In this document: piece after piece, positions 48,001 through 59,791 of the stretch
Layout of the letters: each line of letters begins with the position of its first letter
Numbering within the stretch: position 1 is the first letter of the stretch
NCBI RefSeq assembly: GCF_027744825.2
Contig: NC_071342.1
Location: 11,675,501-11,739,500, forward strand
DNA: 64,000 nt
Source: Synchiropus splendidus
Lineage: Eukaryota > Chordata > Actinopteri > Syngnathiformes > Callionymidae
Direction: 5' to 3'
Program-made: the position numbers and the translations under genes
The notes under the pieces: model-generated
Told to the model about the DNA's origin: nothing
Seen by the model: the letters and a program-made list of their open reading frames with translations, nothing else
Database searches by the model: none

Positions 48001-51000
48001 TCATTTGTATGGCACTTTCATTTGACAATATAGCTCATTAATAAAACCACACACATCACAAAACTCACCCCATTCCAGGCTCCATATATGATGGAGGATA
48101 CATGGGTGTAGGCCTGACAGAAGAAACAAGCCAATATGAAAACAAAAATCCAAAGAATGACAATGCATCATACACTTTAGTCATGTTAAGCAATTTCTGA
48201 CAACTGAGTTAATGTGTCACATTAAAAGCTTCCATCCTTTCCATTCAAACACAAATGGATTTGAATAAGATAGTGTTATCACATCCCTTAAAGTAACTGT
48301 TGAAACTGGAGCCGTAGTTACTGAGGTATTAGTAATATCATCCTGGAGATTGAGAACCTGTATAGCACTATATTATTGTTTATAAGATGATATCCACCAT
48401 TTCCGGGCATTACACACACTCTTCAGTTAAGCACGGCCTCATCCTGTTCAGGGCATTGGGGAGTGCTAATATAACAATAACTAATAGTACAATAGTTATG
48501 CTGATGGACTAAAGTGTCACATCAAACATCTATCAGAGTTGCATCTTATTTTAATGCTTGCAAAAATCTTTAAAGTGAATCACCATACACAACAGACTAC
48601 TACTAGTATTTAAGTTGAAATCTGCAGAGACCAAGATTACTCCAATATGAATAGCTGCTACTGGTTTAGTTATTATGTTATTGATAGAGATGTTTTTGAT
48701 GTTCCTTGCCTACATTTATCAGCAATCCTCCTTCCTCTCCATCACGAACAACACAGAAATATATGGAGGCTATTCATACTTTTAGGCAGCACACATATCC
48801 ATCACCATTTCAAAATAAACCGAGTAAACATTCGGAACAACCTACCCCACATCTCTGTCTAGCATAGCGCCTGGGTGGAAGGGGGGGAAGCTGCCACCGT
48901 TGGGGGGCTCCTTCGGAGAGTACAGCTTGAATGACTTTGACGAACAGCCTGCATTTCAGACATGATTAGAGAAAGAAAAAAAACTGAGATTTAGAGAGAA
49001 GATTAAGATTACTTTGATTTAGCTCGCTTAAATTGCAGCATCGTCCAAGTAATCTAATAGCATCTAAAAGCTTGGCTGCCAAAAACATTTTCCGGTGCTT
49101 CATTATCTAATGCACCTTCAATCTAGAAAATTGAGGGGAGTGGGGGGCACTGAGAATGGCTGCATTTGTGAAAACAAGTGAGGGAATGCAGTGAGTGATG
49201 TTCTAGTTTGTTTTTGTGCTGATGTAGGAATCCCTGCATGTTCTCCAGTGTGCATCTCCCCCTCTAGTTACCTCTTCCACCCATCCCCCACATCCCTTTA
49301 CACGTTAACCCTTTTCCCCCAGATAAGCCATTTCTGCACAATTAGGGGCTGTTTAAAAAAAATGTCCTATATCCTATATATATTTTCCTATATATTTTGA
49401 GTTCGCGTCGACAGATGTGTTAAACACCTCCACATAAGTGGGACATAAAGTAAACCAAGAACAGTCCTGCAAGGATGTTTTGATCGACACAGAGTGCCTT
49501 TCCCCATCTCTTAAGTTCTACTTGTATTACTCATATCTTAAACACAGACAGGTAAAAATGAACAGAAACAAGCAACACACAGCATTTACCCTGCCTGAAA
49601 AGGTGGCATTGCAAACACACACCTGAAGTTGGCATGATCAAAGCGTGACTTTAAGTGAGAAACCTCAAGTCGCACACTGTCCAGTGCAATACAGATGTTG
49701 GTTTTAACTGATCATAACAAACCATTTAAAGGAATCTAACTTTGGTGGGTGGCACACAAGACTTGCAAACTAGCGAAAGAAAGATCAGGGCACTTAGTGT
49801 GTATTGAATTCCCATGAGAGACTATCCTCTAAATAAAAGGGGAGTTCGCCTTCTCCAGAGGACAATAGTTGCATTCCTTGTTTGACCTATGACCAACAAG
49901 CAGTTGACCATGTACAACTAAGTCAAATTCAATCTGATGTCCAATGGAAGCACCTCAATTATCACAATGATGTGCCCTGCACGTCAACAATAACAAGTGA
50001 ATGCCATCTGCTCTAGTTTGGGCCTGCATATCGTCCTATCACCAAACCAACACCTTAGAAAGACAAAGCATCCTGCTGCCTGCCTTGCAGATACAAACGG
50101 CTCATTTGCGGTGCGTAAAGTGACATGAGCATCGCTGACCTTAATGAGATCGTTTACTTAAAATGTGTTGCACGTCAAATTATCTTGGCTGAAAGAATAG
50201 CAGGCTAAACGGCTAGCGGCGAAGACGGGTAATAATGAAAGACACTGATGCACAGTTTCACTACATTGATGTTCATACTGTGAAGCAAGAAAAGCTGTTA
50301 GCTTTGGCTAACACAGGGCCAGACGTAAACTGAACCCGCAGGGCCGCACTCGTCAGCCGCTTGCAGAGAGGTCGGATTCCATCGCTTATCCTGTTGCTAG
50401 AACAGCTGTGGCAGTAACGCTATACTCGTTTACAACCCATTTATCAACGGAGTGATGCACTGTGGTAGAGGTGGCTGTACTAGGGAGGTACCTGCAGAGA
50501 AAGGTTCACCGGACCGCGGTGCTGCTCAAACACCTCCGCTCGGAGTTTCTCGCCTGCTAGCCTCACTGCTAGCGGGGGGAAGCTGGACCGCTGACAAACA
50601 CTCCAATATTCCCGGGCAACAGAGCACGTCAGAGCGGTCAAACAATTCTTTTCCAGCTCCTAAGGTTACGGTTCCTCAGTCTTTGTTTGGAACATGAGCT
50701 TCGCAGGGAGGAAGCGCCGCTCTACAACACTCTGCACTCTTTGTTCGTGCCAGCCGAGGCTCGAGCAAACAAAAGCCCCGCCCCCACACGTCCCCCTCCT
50801 CCTCCTCCTCCCCCGCCCACCCTGTCACGTCCCTCGCTGCAGCCCAGGACCAGTCTGCCCCTGTGACCGGGCCCCCAACGGGTCAGGTCCTGACTGGCGT
50901 CTCTGTCCAACACGATAGGTCAGCAGCACGCGCACAGTTGACAAACTCAAGGCCCCGGGGCCAAGTCTGGGTTTTCAAGACGCGTCATCAAAGCCGGAAG

Positions 51001-54000
51001 TCGCCATGTCGGAGATACTCAGCAGGTAAACAAAGCAGGCGGAGGGTTGAAGACCCCCAAGGACTGAAAGGAAAAGAGTTGACGCCGTGTTTTGACTGTA
51101 ACAACTTAGTCCGTGAAAAACATTGGGAGTGTCACTGACTGCCAGAAGTTATCACCGATCAGAGACAACAGCGCCAAAAGTTGTGGTCAGCAAGTGTTTT
51201 TATTTATTAACAGTGTCTGAAGTGTGTACAAATATAAACATTTTGTTTCATTGTCAGAGGTTTATGTCCCTTTATAAATATATTTTAGGATTTAGTTCTT
51301 GATGTATTGTGCTTTATTCTATGTACAGAGCAGTTCAATAGCTATTTGTCTTTTGTCAAAAGTGTTCTTTTGACTGTGTACTATTCCTTTAATGATGTTC
51401 TGATTGCAGTACAACAATTGTACATTAACCTCTATGAGTAAATGTGCATACATATTTTGTTGACAACAAATTCTGATGTTCAGATTTTTGCCTCGTAAAT
51501 CCTGTTTTGGCGTCACTATCTGCGAATGCCCACTTTCCTCTGACAACTTTTGACAGTTGATGCCACTCCCAAGGTTGTTCATGGACTGACACCAAAACCC
51601 AGCGATAATTAACTATATTCTTCATAGTTGCTTGGTATCTTCATCAATGCATATGCATTGGAGTATTTCCAATTTCCGGTTGTGATGAAGCAGCATAATA
51701 AATAAATAAATAAAATGCTTACAGAGAAATACCGTCTGATTAAATTTGTCATTATTTTCTTTTACACCAAAGTGATTTTCATGATAACTGAATTGATACT
51801 AAATCCTTCCTCGGATATACTGTTTATCACTGAAGTCTATTTAATATATTAATCTCATCCTTCACTCATGTCACGGCCATAACGGATGGCGTGATAGTTA
51901 AGAAATTAATTTGTGCAAGCGTCCAGAACGTCTGAAGGTCATTTCTGCAGCAATTGATTATTTTGCAAAGACAGGCAACTTTAAATTCCTGATCAATAGC
52001 CTTTGTTCATTCAGGGCTTTGAACAGGCTTGTGAAAAAAATGATTGACTTTGCTGATGACTGGAATCCTTCAGACTGCTCAACCCGATCCCTTCATAGGC
52101 TGTGATTATATAATGCAATAATCTGCAGCCTCACTTTTAATCAATAACCACTCTGATGTTTACAAGCAATAGATTTGAAGGGCAGAAAAAAAACCTTTGT
52201 GGTCTCAAAGTGCCTTTTAAAGCTCAATTTGTTCAGACATTTGCTTGTAATTATATGAGCCAGGAGTGCAGATGAGTGGGGGGTGGGGGGGAGATGTGAA
52301 GGATTTCATTGGAGGCCTGCGAGTAAATACATCTGACCCAAATCAGAGTGACTGCATCAAGTTCAGATTTGATCAGGAGGGGAGATCAGCTGCAGCTGGA
52401 CACAAAATCACAAGACAATGCCTTGTAAACACGTGACGTGAAACAATGCTTACATCATATAAGCAAAACCTCACAACAGTCTGCGAGGGATGAATCTGAA
52501 ATGTAGCCATCTGGGATTTGTGTTTGATGATTTGACACTCGGGATGAGCTCAACGCGACTAGGAGGAGGTTCTGGGGGAAGTCATGGAACTGGTGTGGCG
52601 TGGCTACCCTGCAGAATTCACGCTATAAAAAAAATCCTAGAAGCTTAAGGTTTTTTTTTGATGAATCCATCTTTACCATCTATTTTGTAGGAGGCGACAG
52701 ATGAAGCAAGAGCTACCTCTGCTGGTCATTCATGGGAAATAACAGAAACATATTGCGCTGTCACATGTAAACCAGACCTAATTTTAAACATTACTGAACT
52801 CAGATTACACGTTAAAGAAAGTATTATAATCGAAGTGCTACTTTAGACTCAAGCAACTGAGAAAATATAAATCCAGAGAGCAGTGTGTGTCACTGTACAA
52901 TATGAAAATTAAGCAAATGTAAAAAAATATATGGACATTTTATTTGCAGTCACCTACTAAGATTGCAGAGAGAATTTTGTGAAACATTGAATGTATAATC
53001 CATGAGGACTAGAGGCAGTAGAATAGAACTGATGATAAGAAATTTTCGTCCAACTAATCCAACGTGGTCAGGCTTCCACCAAAACAAAACCAGGAAGTGA
53101 ATAGGCATTGCTAAACTAATGCGAAAAACATAACTAAACAAACTTGAATCCTCTTCTTGTGAAGCCGTTCCCCCACTCATTACACCACAATCCACTTGCT
53201 TAAGTGAAGCTTAACAACACAGATGCAATTTAACTAACTGCCCGAAGCTATTTAAATCTCCAGCCCTACTGTGTATATATTAGATACGCACAGGCTGACA
53301 ATACTCACAATTGGATCTGATTCTGATCTCCTGGGCAAAACAATCTTTCTTGGAATCCCAAATCTTGTTACGTAATCATTTCAGTAAGTTGGGTTGCTCT
53401 GGATACAAAATGGATTGTTGAATTATTCTTTATTTCTCATTTTTGTTGGGAGGAATAAAGACAGAAAATGAGTGAGACTTCCATGCTCGCTGATCACTGT
53501 AAGCTGCTATTAAATATTAAAGATCAAAAGTAGCACATTAAGTGTCTGAAACTCCCTGTTAATTAATGATCCAATGAGACGCTTCGTGTTTGAACAGAAC
53601 ACTGATCCTAGATTTAGACGCGCCTCCATATTTAAACTGTTGAAAGCCAGTGGATTATTATTAATGATATTCTGTGGAGACATTCTCTTTTGCGAGCTGA
53701 CTTGTTAGTAGAGTGCGAGTCACTCGTGAGAGAATGTGTTCGCTGAACATCGTGTCCAGATTCTTGTCTCTGCTTGACAAGACAGTGGAAGCATAAACCT
53801 GTCAGGGAAACTGTTGTGACACCTGGCTGGTAGTGATAGCAACAAGAAAACCGACAGGAAGGGAAAAAACGAAGTCGTGCTCTTTTAAGAGGAAGTGTGA
53901 TGTCTTGTGGTGTAAATGTAACTGTGATGGTCAGTAGGCCTCTGTGTTGATAAAATAATGACAAAATTACGTGTGTGCTATAAAATATTAATCAAAAATT

Positions 54001-57000
54001 ATAACAGACTTTATAGACTATAAAGCTGTGTATTTGATTTTAGAATGTTTCTGCATGACAGAATGGATCTGTGTGAATGAGAGAGGCAGCACAATAGTGA
54101 CGATGTAGAGTCGTGGTGGTAGAAGGAGAGCTCAAGGCGGGTGAAGAAGAAAATGCAGTCTGGATGGAGTCAGTGGAGATGATTGGCAGTGCTCATCTGT
54201 GATAGAGGATTAGCAGCAAGAGTGAAAGGGAAGCTTTAAGTAACATTAGAGAGACTGCTACGGCTGTATGTGTTAGAGACTGACAAAAAGACAGGAAGCA
54301 GAGTTACAAGTTTCAGAGGCGAGGTCATCTCTGTGAGTGGCTTGAAAGGACACGATCAGAAATTAATAAATCAGTCAGTTTATTTCCTGGTTACAGTGGG
54401 GGGGGTTTTCCACACTGCCGTATGAGGATCAACTCTTCCTTCAAGGTCGTATCCATGATTGTCAGCAGAGGACAAGTGAAAGGCCTTACTTTCAGTTGTT
54501 GTTTGATAGGACAGTAATAATATAAAGAGAGCTGATATATATAAAAAAAGAATCTTGAATCCTGGAAACTTGCAGATGAGATAGGTTTCAGATGAGGTGG
54601 TGCCACTTTGTCTACGTCTAAAAGAAGACCTGACAAGGAAGACCCTTGTGAGCACTTCTCAAGCATCTTCCATCAAAGATTCATTTGTGACCGACAGACT
54701 TTTACAAAACTGAAAAACAGCCATATTTGATTGCATCAAGGAGTTTCCCTTTGATCAGGCAGTGTGTATTTAGGAGTGAAATCTGAAAGTGAAGGGAAGA
54801 GGAGAGTGCGGGTTGTGTGGCAGGACTGTGTAACGGTTATTTGTCACAGGAACGCTGCAGGAACCAAACAGGAAAGAGCATCCGTGTGTGGCTCATTGAT
54901 AACAGTCAGAAAAAAATATGAAAAAGTAGAACAAAGACGATGAGCTGAGCATCATAGAAGATCAGAGTCCAACTTGGAGGCAGAATGAATGACAGAAAAA
55001 GGATTTCAAGCTGAATAAGGAACAGGAGGCAAGACAATGTCACGGAAGATGATCATTGAGGCTGAACAATTTCATTCTGCAGTGTTCAAAGACTAGCCAA
55101 ATACACTGATATTGATAGTGAGTAAATCGATATGATACACAGCTGCCACTTTACAAAAAGCATTTTCTCCTTGAAAGGGCGACTCAAAAATTGAGCCCAA
55201 ATAATCCTTTTATTCATGTAAAATGTAATATGCTCACTCCCACTCTCATCTGCGTGGCACATGCCAGTCTCGCACTGCCATCCTGTCGGCATGCAGCAGA
55301 TGCGACATCACTACAGCTTGTCTCCTCTCTGTAACTCCCCCCACACCACCCAGACTCCCTAGCATCTCTGTCTCCCACGCATTCCTTCTTCCTCTCAGCC
55401 TCTGCACACACAGCCATTTTGATCTTGCAAACAAGATAGCGTCGGCGTGGAGAGGGGTGAAAGAGAAGAAATGAGGAGGGAAAACGAGGGGGCTCCGAGC
55501 AAAGTGATATAAACTACACGTTGTGTAATCAAAACAAAAAAAAGGCTTCACTGTTTGGTTGCCATCTTACCTCTGCTTGAAGTCACTTTTCTCTGTCATG
55601 TGACTTTTTGCATGAGGTAATGCTCCTGTTCTCCCGCACATTCGGCGAACAAGGGAATGACAAGGGGGAGAAAAATGAGGGAGGGGAGAGCTGGGTGGGC
55701 AGAGGGGGAGTATGCTTGAGAGGGTGAATCATTTGAGAATAGAAAGGGAGGGGGTCTACATAGGCAATCTATTTTTACCATTTAGTCAGAACAAAGGATG
55801 TGATTGGCTCGCCTGTGCAGGGACGGATGCTTTGATGCAGAGAGGCTGCAAAACGATGATTCACTGCAAAGTCACATCAGCTGGACGCCAAAAACACCGT
55901 CGACGAGCTGAAGTGACACGACGGGTACCATTCGGGGGTGACACTTTATCGTGAAAAAAGTGTGGCATTAATTGACGTTTTCCAAGTCTGCGGTCCATCA
56001 TTGACAGGAAAATGACGACAGCTAAAATTGACATGAATATTAGCCATTGTTTTCATCCACTCAAGGGCATGCCTGCTGGAAGCACACCCTCATCCGTGTC
56101 AGTCTCGAGATACAGCGTCACAAGGGAGGCTAACTGTGTGATAATACACGCTCATTTTCACTTGAAAAACGTCAGGCAAATCTTATGTCAAATTTCTGGC
56201 TGACAATGATCTGTCAAAGAACACAGTACATGATGTATAAATGAATGTCTCAAAATCAAACATGTCAAACCTACGGCCCATGGGCCATTTGCTGCCCACC
56301 GGATGCTATTCCATGGCCCACCACCTGGTGTTCAAATTTATCATGGGTGAGGCCTATGCGAGGCACTGCTTCTTTAAATGATGTCAGATGGCTAAATAGG
56401 AAGTACATGCAGATAAGCCTGCTGTCTTTACACTTTCTAATGTATTGTTTATACATACATATTGTCAATCATTGCTGTTGTTGACATTTTTATGATTTTA
56501 CCTTTTCACCTATCATTACCTTTACCATTATTATTATTAGCACTAATAATCTTTATTTCTTTTCACTATTATTTGAGTTTAGCTCTGTGCTTGTGTTAGT
56601 GATGTCAGACCTTGGACGGAGAAACACAAAAAGTAGCCACCATGTGGTTTCAAATCAATTAATGTTTCGAATTATGGCGTTAACCAGCATCTTGAATGTA
56701 TGAACATTCATATTACATAGACCTACAAATGTCGTTTAGAAAATAAAAAAGCATATTACGTGGATGCCAACGTTGGCAGGGACGACAATTGGGCACCAGA
56801 AGACTTGCATTGGAATTTGTCCTGGACGTGCGCAGGCAATTTCCGAAAGCAGGTTTTGACGGCGGAGTACAGGCTGATCCACCTCTATCTACCGTCAGTC
56901 AAGAATGTAAACAAACCAGACTTCAGGTATAATGATTTACAGCACTCGCATTGTGACAGAGAACTTCCACCCGCCTAAACTTGCCTCGCTTTGTAGGTAC

Positions 57001-59706
57001 GTGAGCTCAGCATAAAAACTGTCGGTGAATTTTTATTTCCATAACAACATCAGACATTTTGGTCATAGCTTCTTCTCCACAGAAGAAGTCTGTTAGAGGA
57101 AGGGTATGAAAAGTCAAAATCAAGCAGAGTCTGCTTTAATTTTATTCCTTGTGATAGATGAAGAGCCGTCCCATAGAAACGATACTGACACTCTAATTTA
57201 ATCCATGTCTCCAAGATCCCCACGCAGATGCTACGATTTAATTTCGGTCTCTTAACTGGCTCAGCACAGCTGCCGGGTGTTCGTCCCCTAGCACTGAGGG
57301 GTTTCACCAAGCAACTGTCTCTGTGGTCCCAGCTCTCTGAGGTACACTGAAGAAAAACTGAACTGGTAACCTGATGTTTGCAAAGTCAGATACATCTGCT
57401 GATAACCATTTATAAAAATAAAATTGTGATTGATTTTTTTTTCTTTATAAAATGGGCTCATAAAAAACAGCATCTTTAGGTGGTATTTTTTTTTAATACT
57501 CTCTTCTGGCTTTTATGTATGTATACTGTTTTAATCCTGATTATTAACTCCCATTTGTGAATGGCTTTTCTTACCATTCCTCTGGGTCACAAAAAACAGA
57601 TGCTTTAACTAAAAACTCAATTTTCGTATTTGTCTTAGTTGACATTTCCTGTCAGGGGTTGCCGCAGCAAGTCAGCGCCTCCATCTTAACCAATCTTTAT
57701 CACCCTATTTTTCTCATGTCCTCGACCATGCTCCCAGTCCCCCTTCTCCGTGTGCCTGAACCATCTGGCCTCCCTAACCTCATCACCAAAAGGTATTACA
57801 TGAGTCACCCCTCTCCATATTTAAGACAATCATCATTGTGAATGCATGTTTGGACTCGGATTAAAGACAGGTGAGAATGCGAACATGAAGTTCTAGAAGG
57901 ATAAAGCGATGCTGCTGATAAGATAAACACATAAGATAAACTGGGTGAAATCATGAGATTAAAGAGACCATATTTTTGTTGAGATGTCACAGTGTTTCCT
58001 CTTTCAGTGTTGAGTTTCACAAGGCTCTCCACTGTGCATTTGTGTTTAAATGTGTGTGTAATTTTGGTTTTTACTTGGTGTGTGTAGTATGAAAGTTTTG
58101 CTGGTTTGTTGTGTGCTTTTTATTCAAGTTGTGTGATTTGTACAAAAAATACCAAAGGAAAAATTGCTGATTTGAGTAGTAAATTATATGTTAATACTTC
58201 TAACTTGTTTTCGATTTTGAGTTTATTGAAGCCATGTGGCAGCATGTTGCAATCGGCTTCTCCAGCAGTGGATCTCCAGCTCTGCTTTTAGAAACTCATC
58301 CTTACGATTCATGTCAAAAAGCTATTATAGATCTTTGGTAATATCAAGGCCCCAATTTTTACAGCACTGTTCCTGTTAAAGATAGACACAAGTCTCTCAG
58401 AGGATACACATCAACCCTGGAGCAGAGTCAGGGTTAAATATTACACGGTAGTTACACATGCATGTCGTCTGACCTGGACTCAGACCTATGATGGTCAGTT
58501 TTTTATTTTTGGTTGTATGAAAAACTCATACTCAAACTCAGACTTTTTGACCCTACATCTGAGGTCAAAAGAAAATGCAATTCTGACACTTTGTGCTTAT
58601 TTAAAAACAGAAATAAATACTAACTACCAGGAACAAGATTGAGTCGTGAGTATTATTGGTATTAGCAAAAAAAGCTACCTTTGAGAAGAGAATATTAGAT
58701 AAATTGTCTCATATATGGTAAAAGTAAGGCAAGATGAAGCAACAAGCAAAGATCTACTGCACTAAATTTCCTATGGGGCCACTTTCTTTTCTGCAGCTAA
58801 CATTGGGGGCCAACATGTCTGAAGAGAACAAAACACTTAAATGAAACTTTATGAAATGGGGAAAGCATAATCACATCATGACATTATACGCTGAAAATAT
58901 GGTATTTCATTTTACTTATATCTCAATATAAATCAGATATAAAGTCATTTTTAAGTGGTGAATATCTACAAGACTCAAAAAAATGCACTTTATGACAAGG
59001 TATTTCCTTCAATATTTTAATGTATTTATTTTTCTAATCTAATTCAGAAAGAAAAAAAGAACATACAATTCTACAAATTTTCCTTTTGCACTAACCTCAT
59101 TTGGGCCACATGAATAAAGGCCAAGAGCTGGATGTGGCCCCTGGGCCACAGTTTGCCTAACTGTGATCTATTGTGTGCAAGATACAAGAGCTAATTTTCA
59201 GTTCAAGAAGTTGCTCTATCACTTCCAAGGACAAAAAATGGACATGGTGAGCCTCAAGTGATATCAGGAGACGTATTCACACTGTGCAGAGAGAACAGTT
59301 ACTGCAGTACAAACAGTGATTACCAACTTTCTTAACCCTGAAGATGGACTAACCACAAAAAGGAAAACAGTAGTTTTAAAGAAAACACTTTTATTGCTTA
59401 ATTTGAACACCTGTGATCTATGAATGTGGTTCAAGATTCTACTGATTTTCCTGCAGTGATAAAAAGCGTCCACTCCTCTGTCCATGCTTAAGTGTTCTAC
59501 GACACGAGTTGTGTCTCTTAAGCTTCACAAAACACACACAACCTCACACTTGCACTGCTTGTAGCTGGCCTGAGGCGGTTTTGCAGCTCTTTTACATAAG
59601 TCATCATTCTGACAGCACAACTGAGAGAAAGAGGGGGGGAGTGGGGTGACAGAGGACAAGAGCAAGAAAAGAACTCACCGGGGCAAGCACAACCTCCAAC
59701 AGACAT
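45002..59706 (-). CDS. ldb1: LIM domain-binding protein 1 (LDB1/CLIM2/NLI), 11 coding exons
   Basis: Coding exons (minus, 5' to 3'): 59706-59679, 48948-48846, 48113-48069, 47784-47709, 47286-47184, 46766-46594, 46515-46393, 46308-46231, 46145-46022, 45934-45792, 45226-45002. All phases agree: 1221 bases, 406 residues (human 411). LDB1 is a nuclear adaptor that dimerises and bridges LIM-homeodomain and LMO factors, including in enhancer-promoter looping. Visible: the N-terminus MSVGGCACPG joined to CSSKSFKLYSPKEPPN, MLDRDVG, the dimerisation domain (about 55-250, with DNLWWDAFTTEFFEDDAML, IGRTLIPRYFRSIFEGGATE and LYLEFMFDDMMRIKTWHF), LCVILEPMQELMSRHKTYSL, a KRRKRK nuclear signal at 294-299, and the LIM-interaction domain from about 333 (VGEPTLMGGEFGDEDERLIT). 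The end SSQ matches LDB1. The first intron is 10.7 kb. Teleosts have ldb1a and ldb1b; which this is, I cannot tell. Confidence 0.95.
50440..51030. promoter_or_regulatory. GC/CpG-rich probable internal ldb1 promoter, possibly bidirectional
   Basis: This island of CpGs lies in ldb1 intron 1, 1.5 kb upstream of exon 2. On the minus strand a donor-like CTGCAG|GTACCT at 50492/50491 could end a non-coding first exon that splices to exon 2, giving the short isoform starting MLDRDVG (369 residues). An ETS-type motif CCGGAAGT lies at 50994-51001 and is followed at once by a + strand ATG. The promoter role is inferred from composition and from the two known LDB1 isoform starts. Confidence 0.5.
51006..51025 (+). 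CDS. Candidate first coding exon of an unidentified + strand gene
   Basis: ATGTCGGAGATACTCAGCAG is followed by a good donor (GTAAAC at 51026). It is preceded by gtcgcc and an ETS motif in a CpG-rich setting, as in many housekeeping first exons. The predicted start is MSEILSR or MSEILSS depending on the next exon. I recall SPEF2 beginning MSEIL, but no following exon is visible, so the identity is not claimed. It may be chance. Confidence 0.2.
51031..56259. other. ldb1 intron 1, distal part; no exon seen
   Basis: Contains a short G-rich run (about 52277-52292) and poly-T/A runs. A GC-richer, pyrimidine-biased patch at 55.2-55.8 kb gives overlapping open frames on both strands without motifs. 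Intronic enhancers may lie here but cannot be seen without alignment. Confidence 0.45.
56260..56345 (+). repeat. Dispersed repeat end ('catgtcaaacctacggccc')
   Basis: The order aacatgtcaaacctacggcc, catgggccatttgctgccca matches a common repeat terminus. An inverted counterpart lies at about 59100-59165, so the two could bound one 2.9 kb element or be separate insertions. Confidence 0.5.
56346..59095. other. ldb1 intron 1, proximal part; AT-rich, no exon seen
   Basis: No coding exon is supported. If the flanking inverted repeat ends belong together, this stretch is the interior of one non-autonomous element. No transposase frame is visible. Confidence 0.35.
59096..59165 (-). repeat. Inverted counterpart of the repeat end at 56260
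   Basis: Read on the minus strand: aggcaaactgtggcccagg, gggccacatccagctcttgg. This pairs imperfectly with the end at 56260. Confidence 0.5.
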
Positions 59707-59791
59707 CTTCTCACATGTTGGGCTCTGCTCTGGATGAAACGGCTGCACTCGGTCCACACGCTGCTGCTTTTGCTGCTCGCATGGGCCAACT
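59679..59791 (-). other. ldb1: ldb1 first coding exon with 5' UTR part
   Basis: The acceptor (gttttcctcag|AGTTGG) at 59792/59791 and donor (CCCCG|GTGAGT) at 59679/59678 bound a 113-base exon. The ATG at 59706 is preceded by gagaag and starts MSVGGCACPG. Because the exon has an acceptor, at least one more upstream non-coding exon and the long-isoform promoter must lie above 59.8 kb, or beyond the window. Confidence 0.75.
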
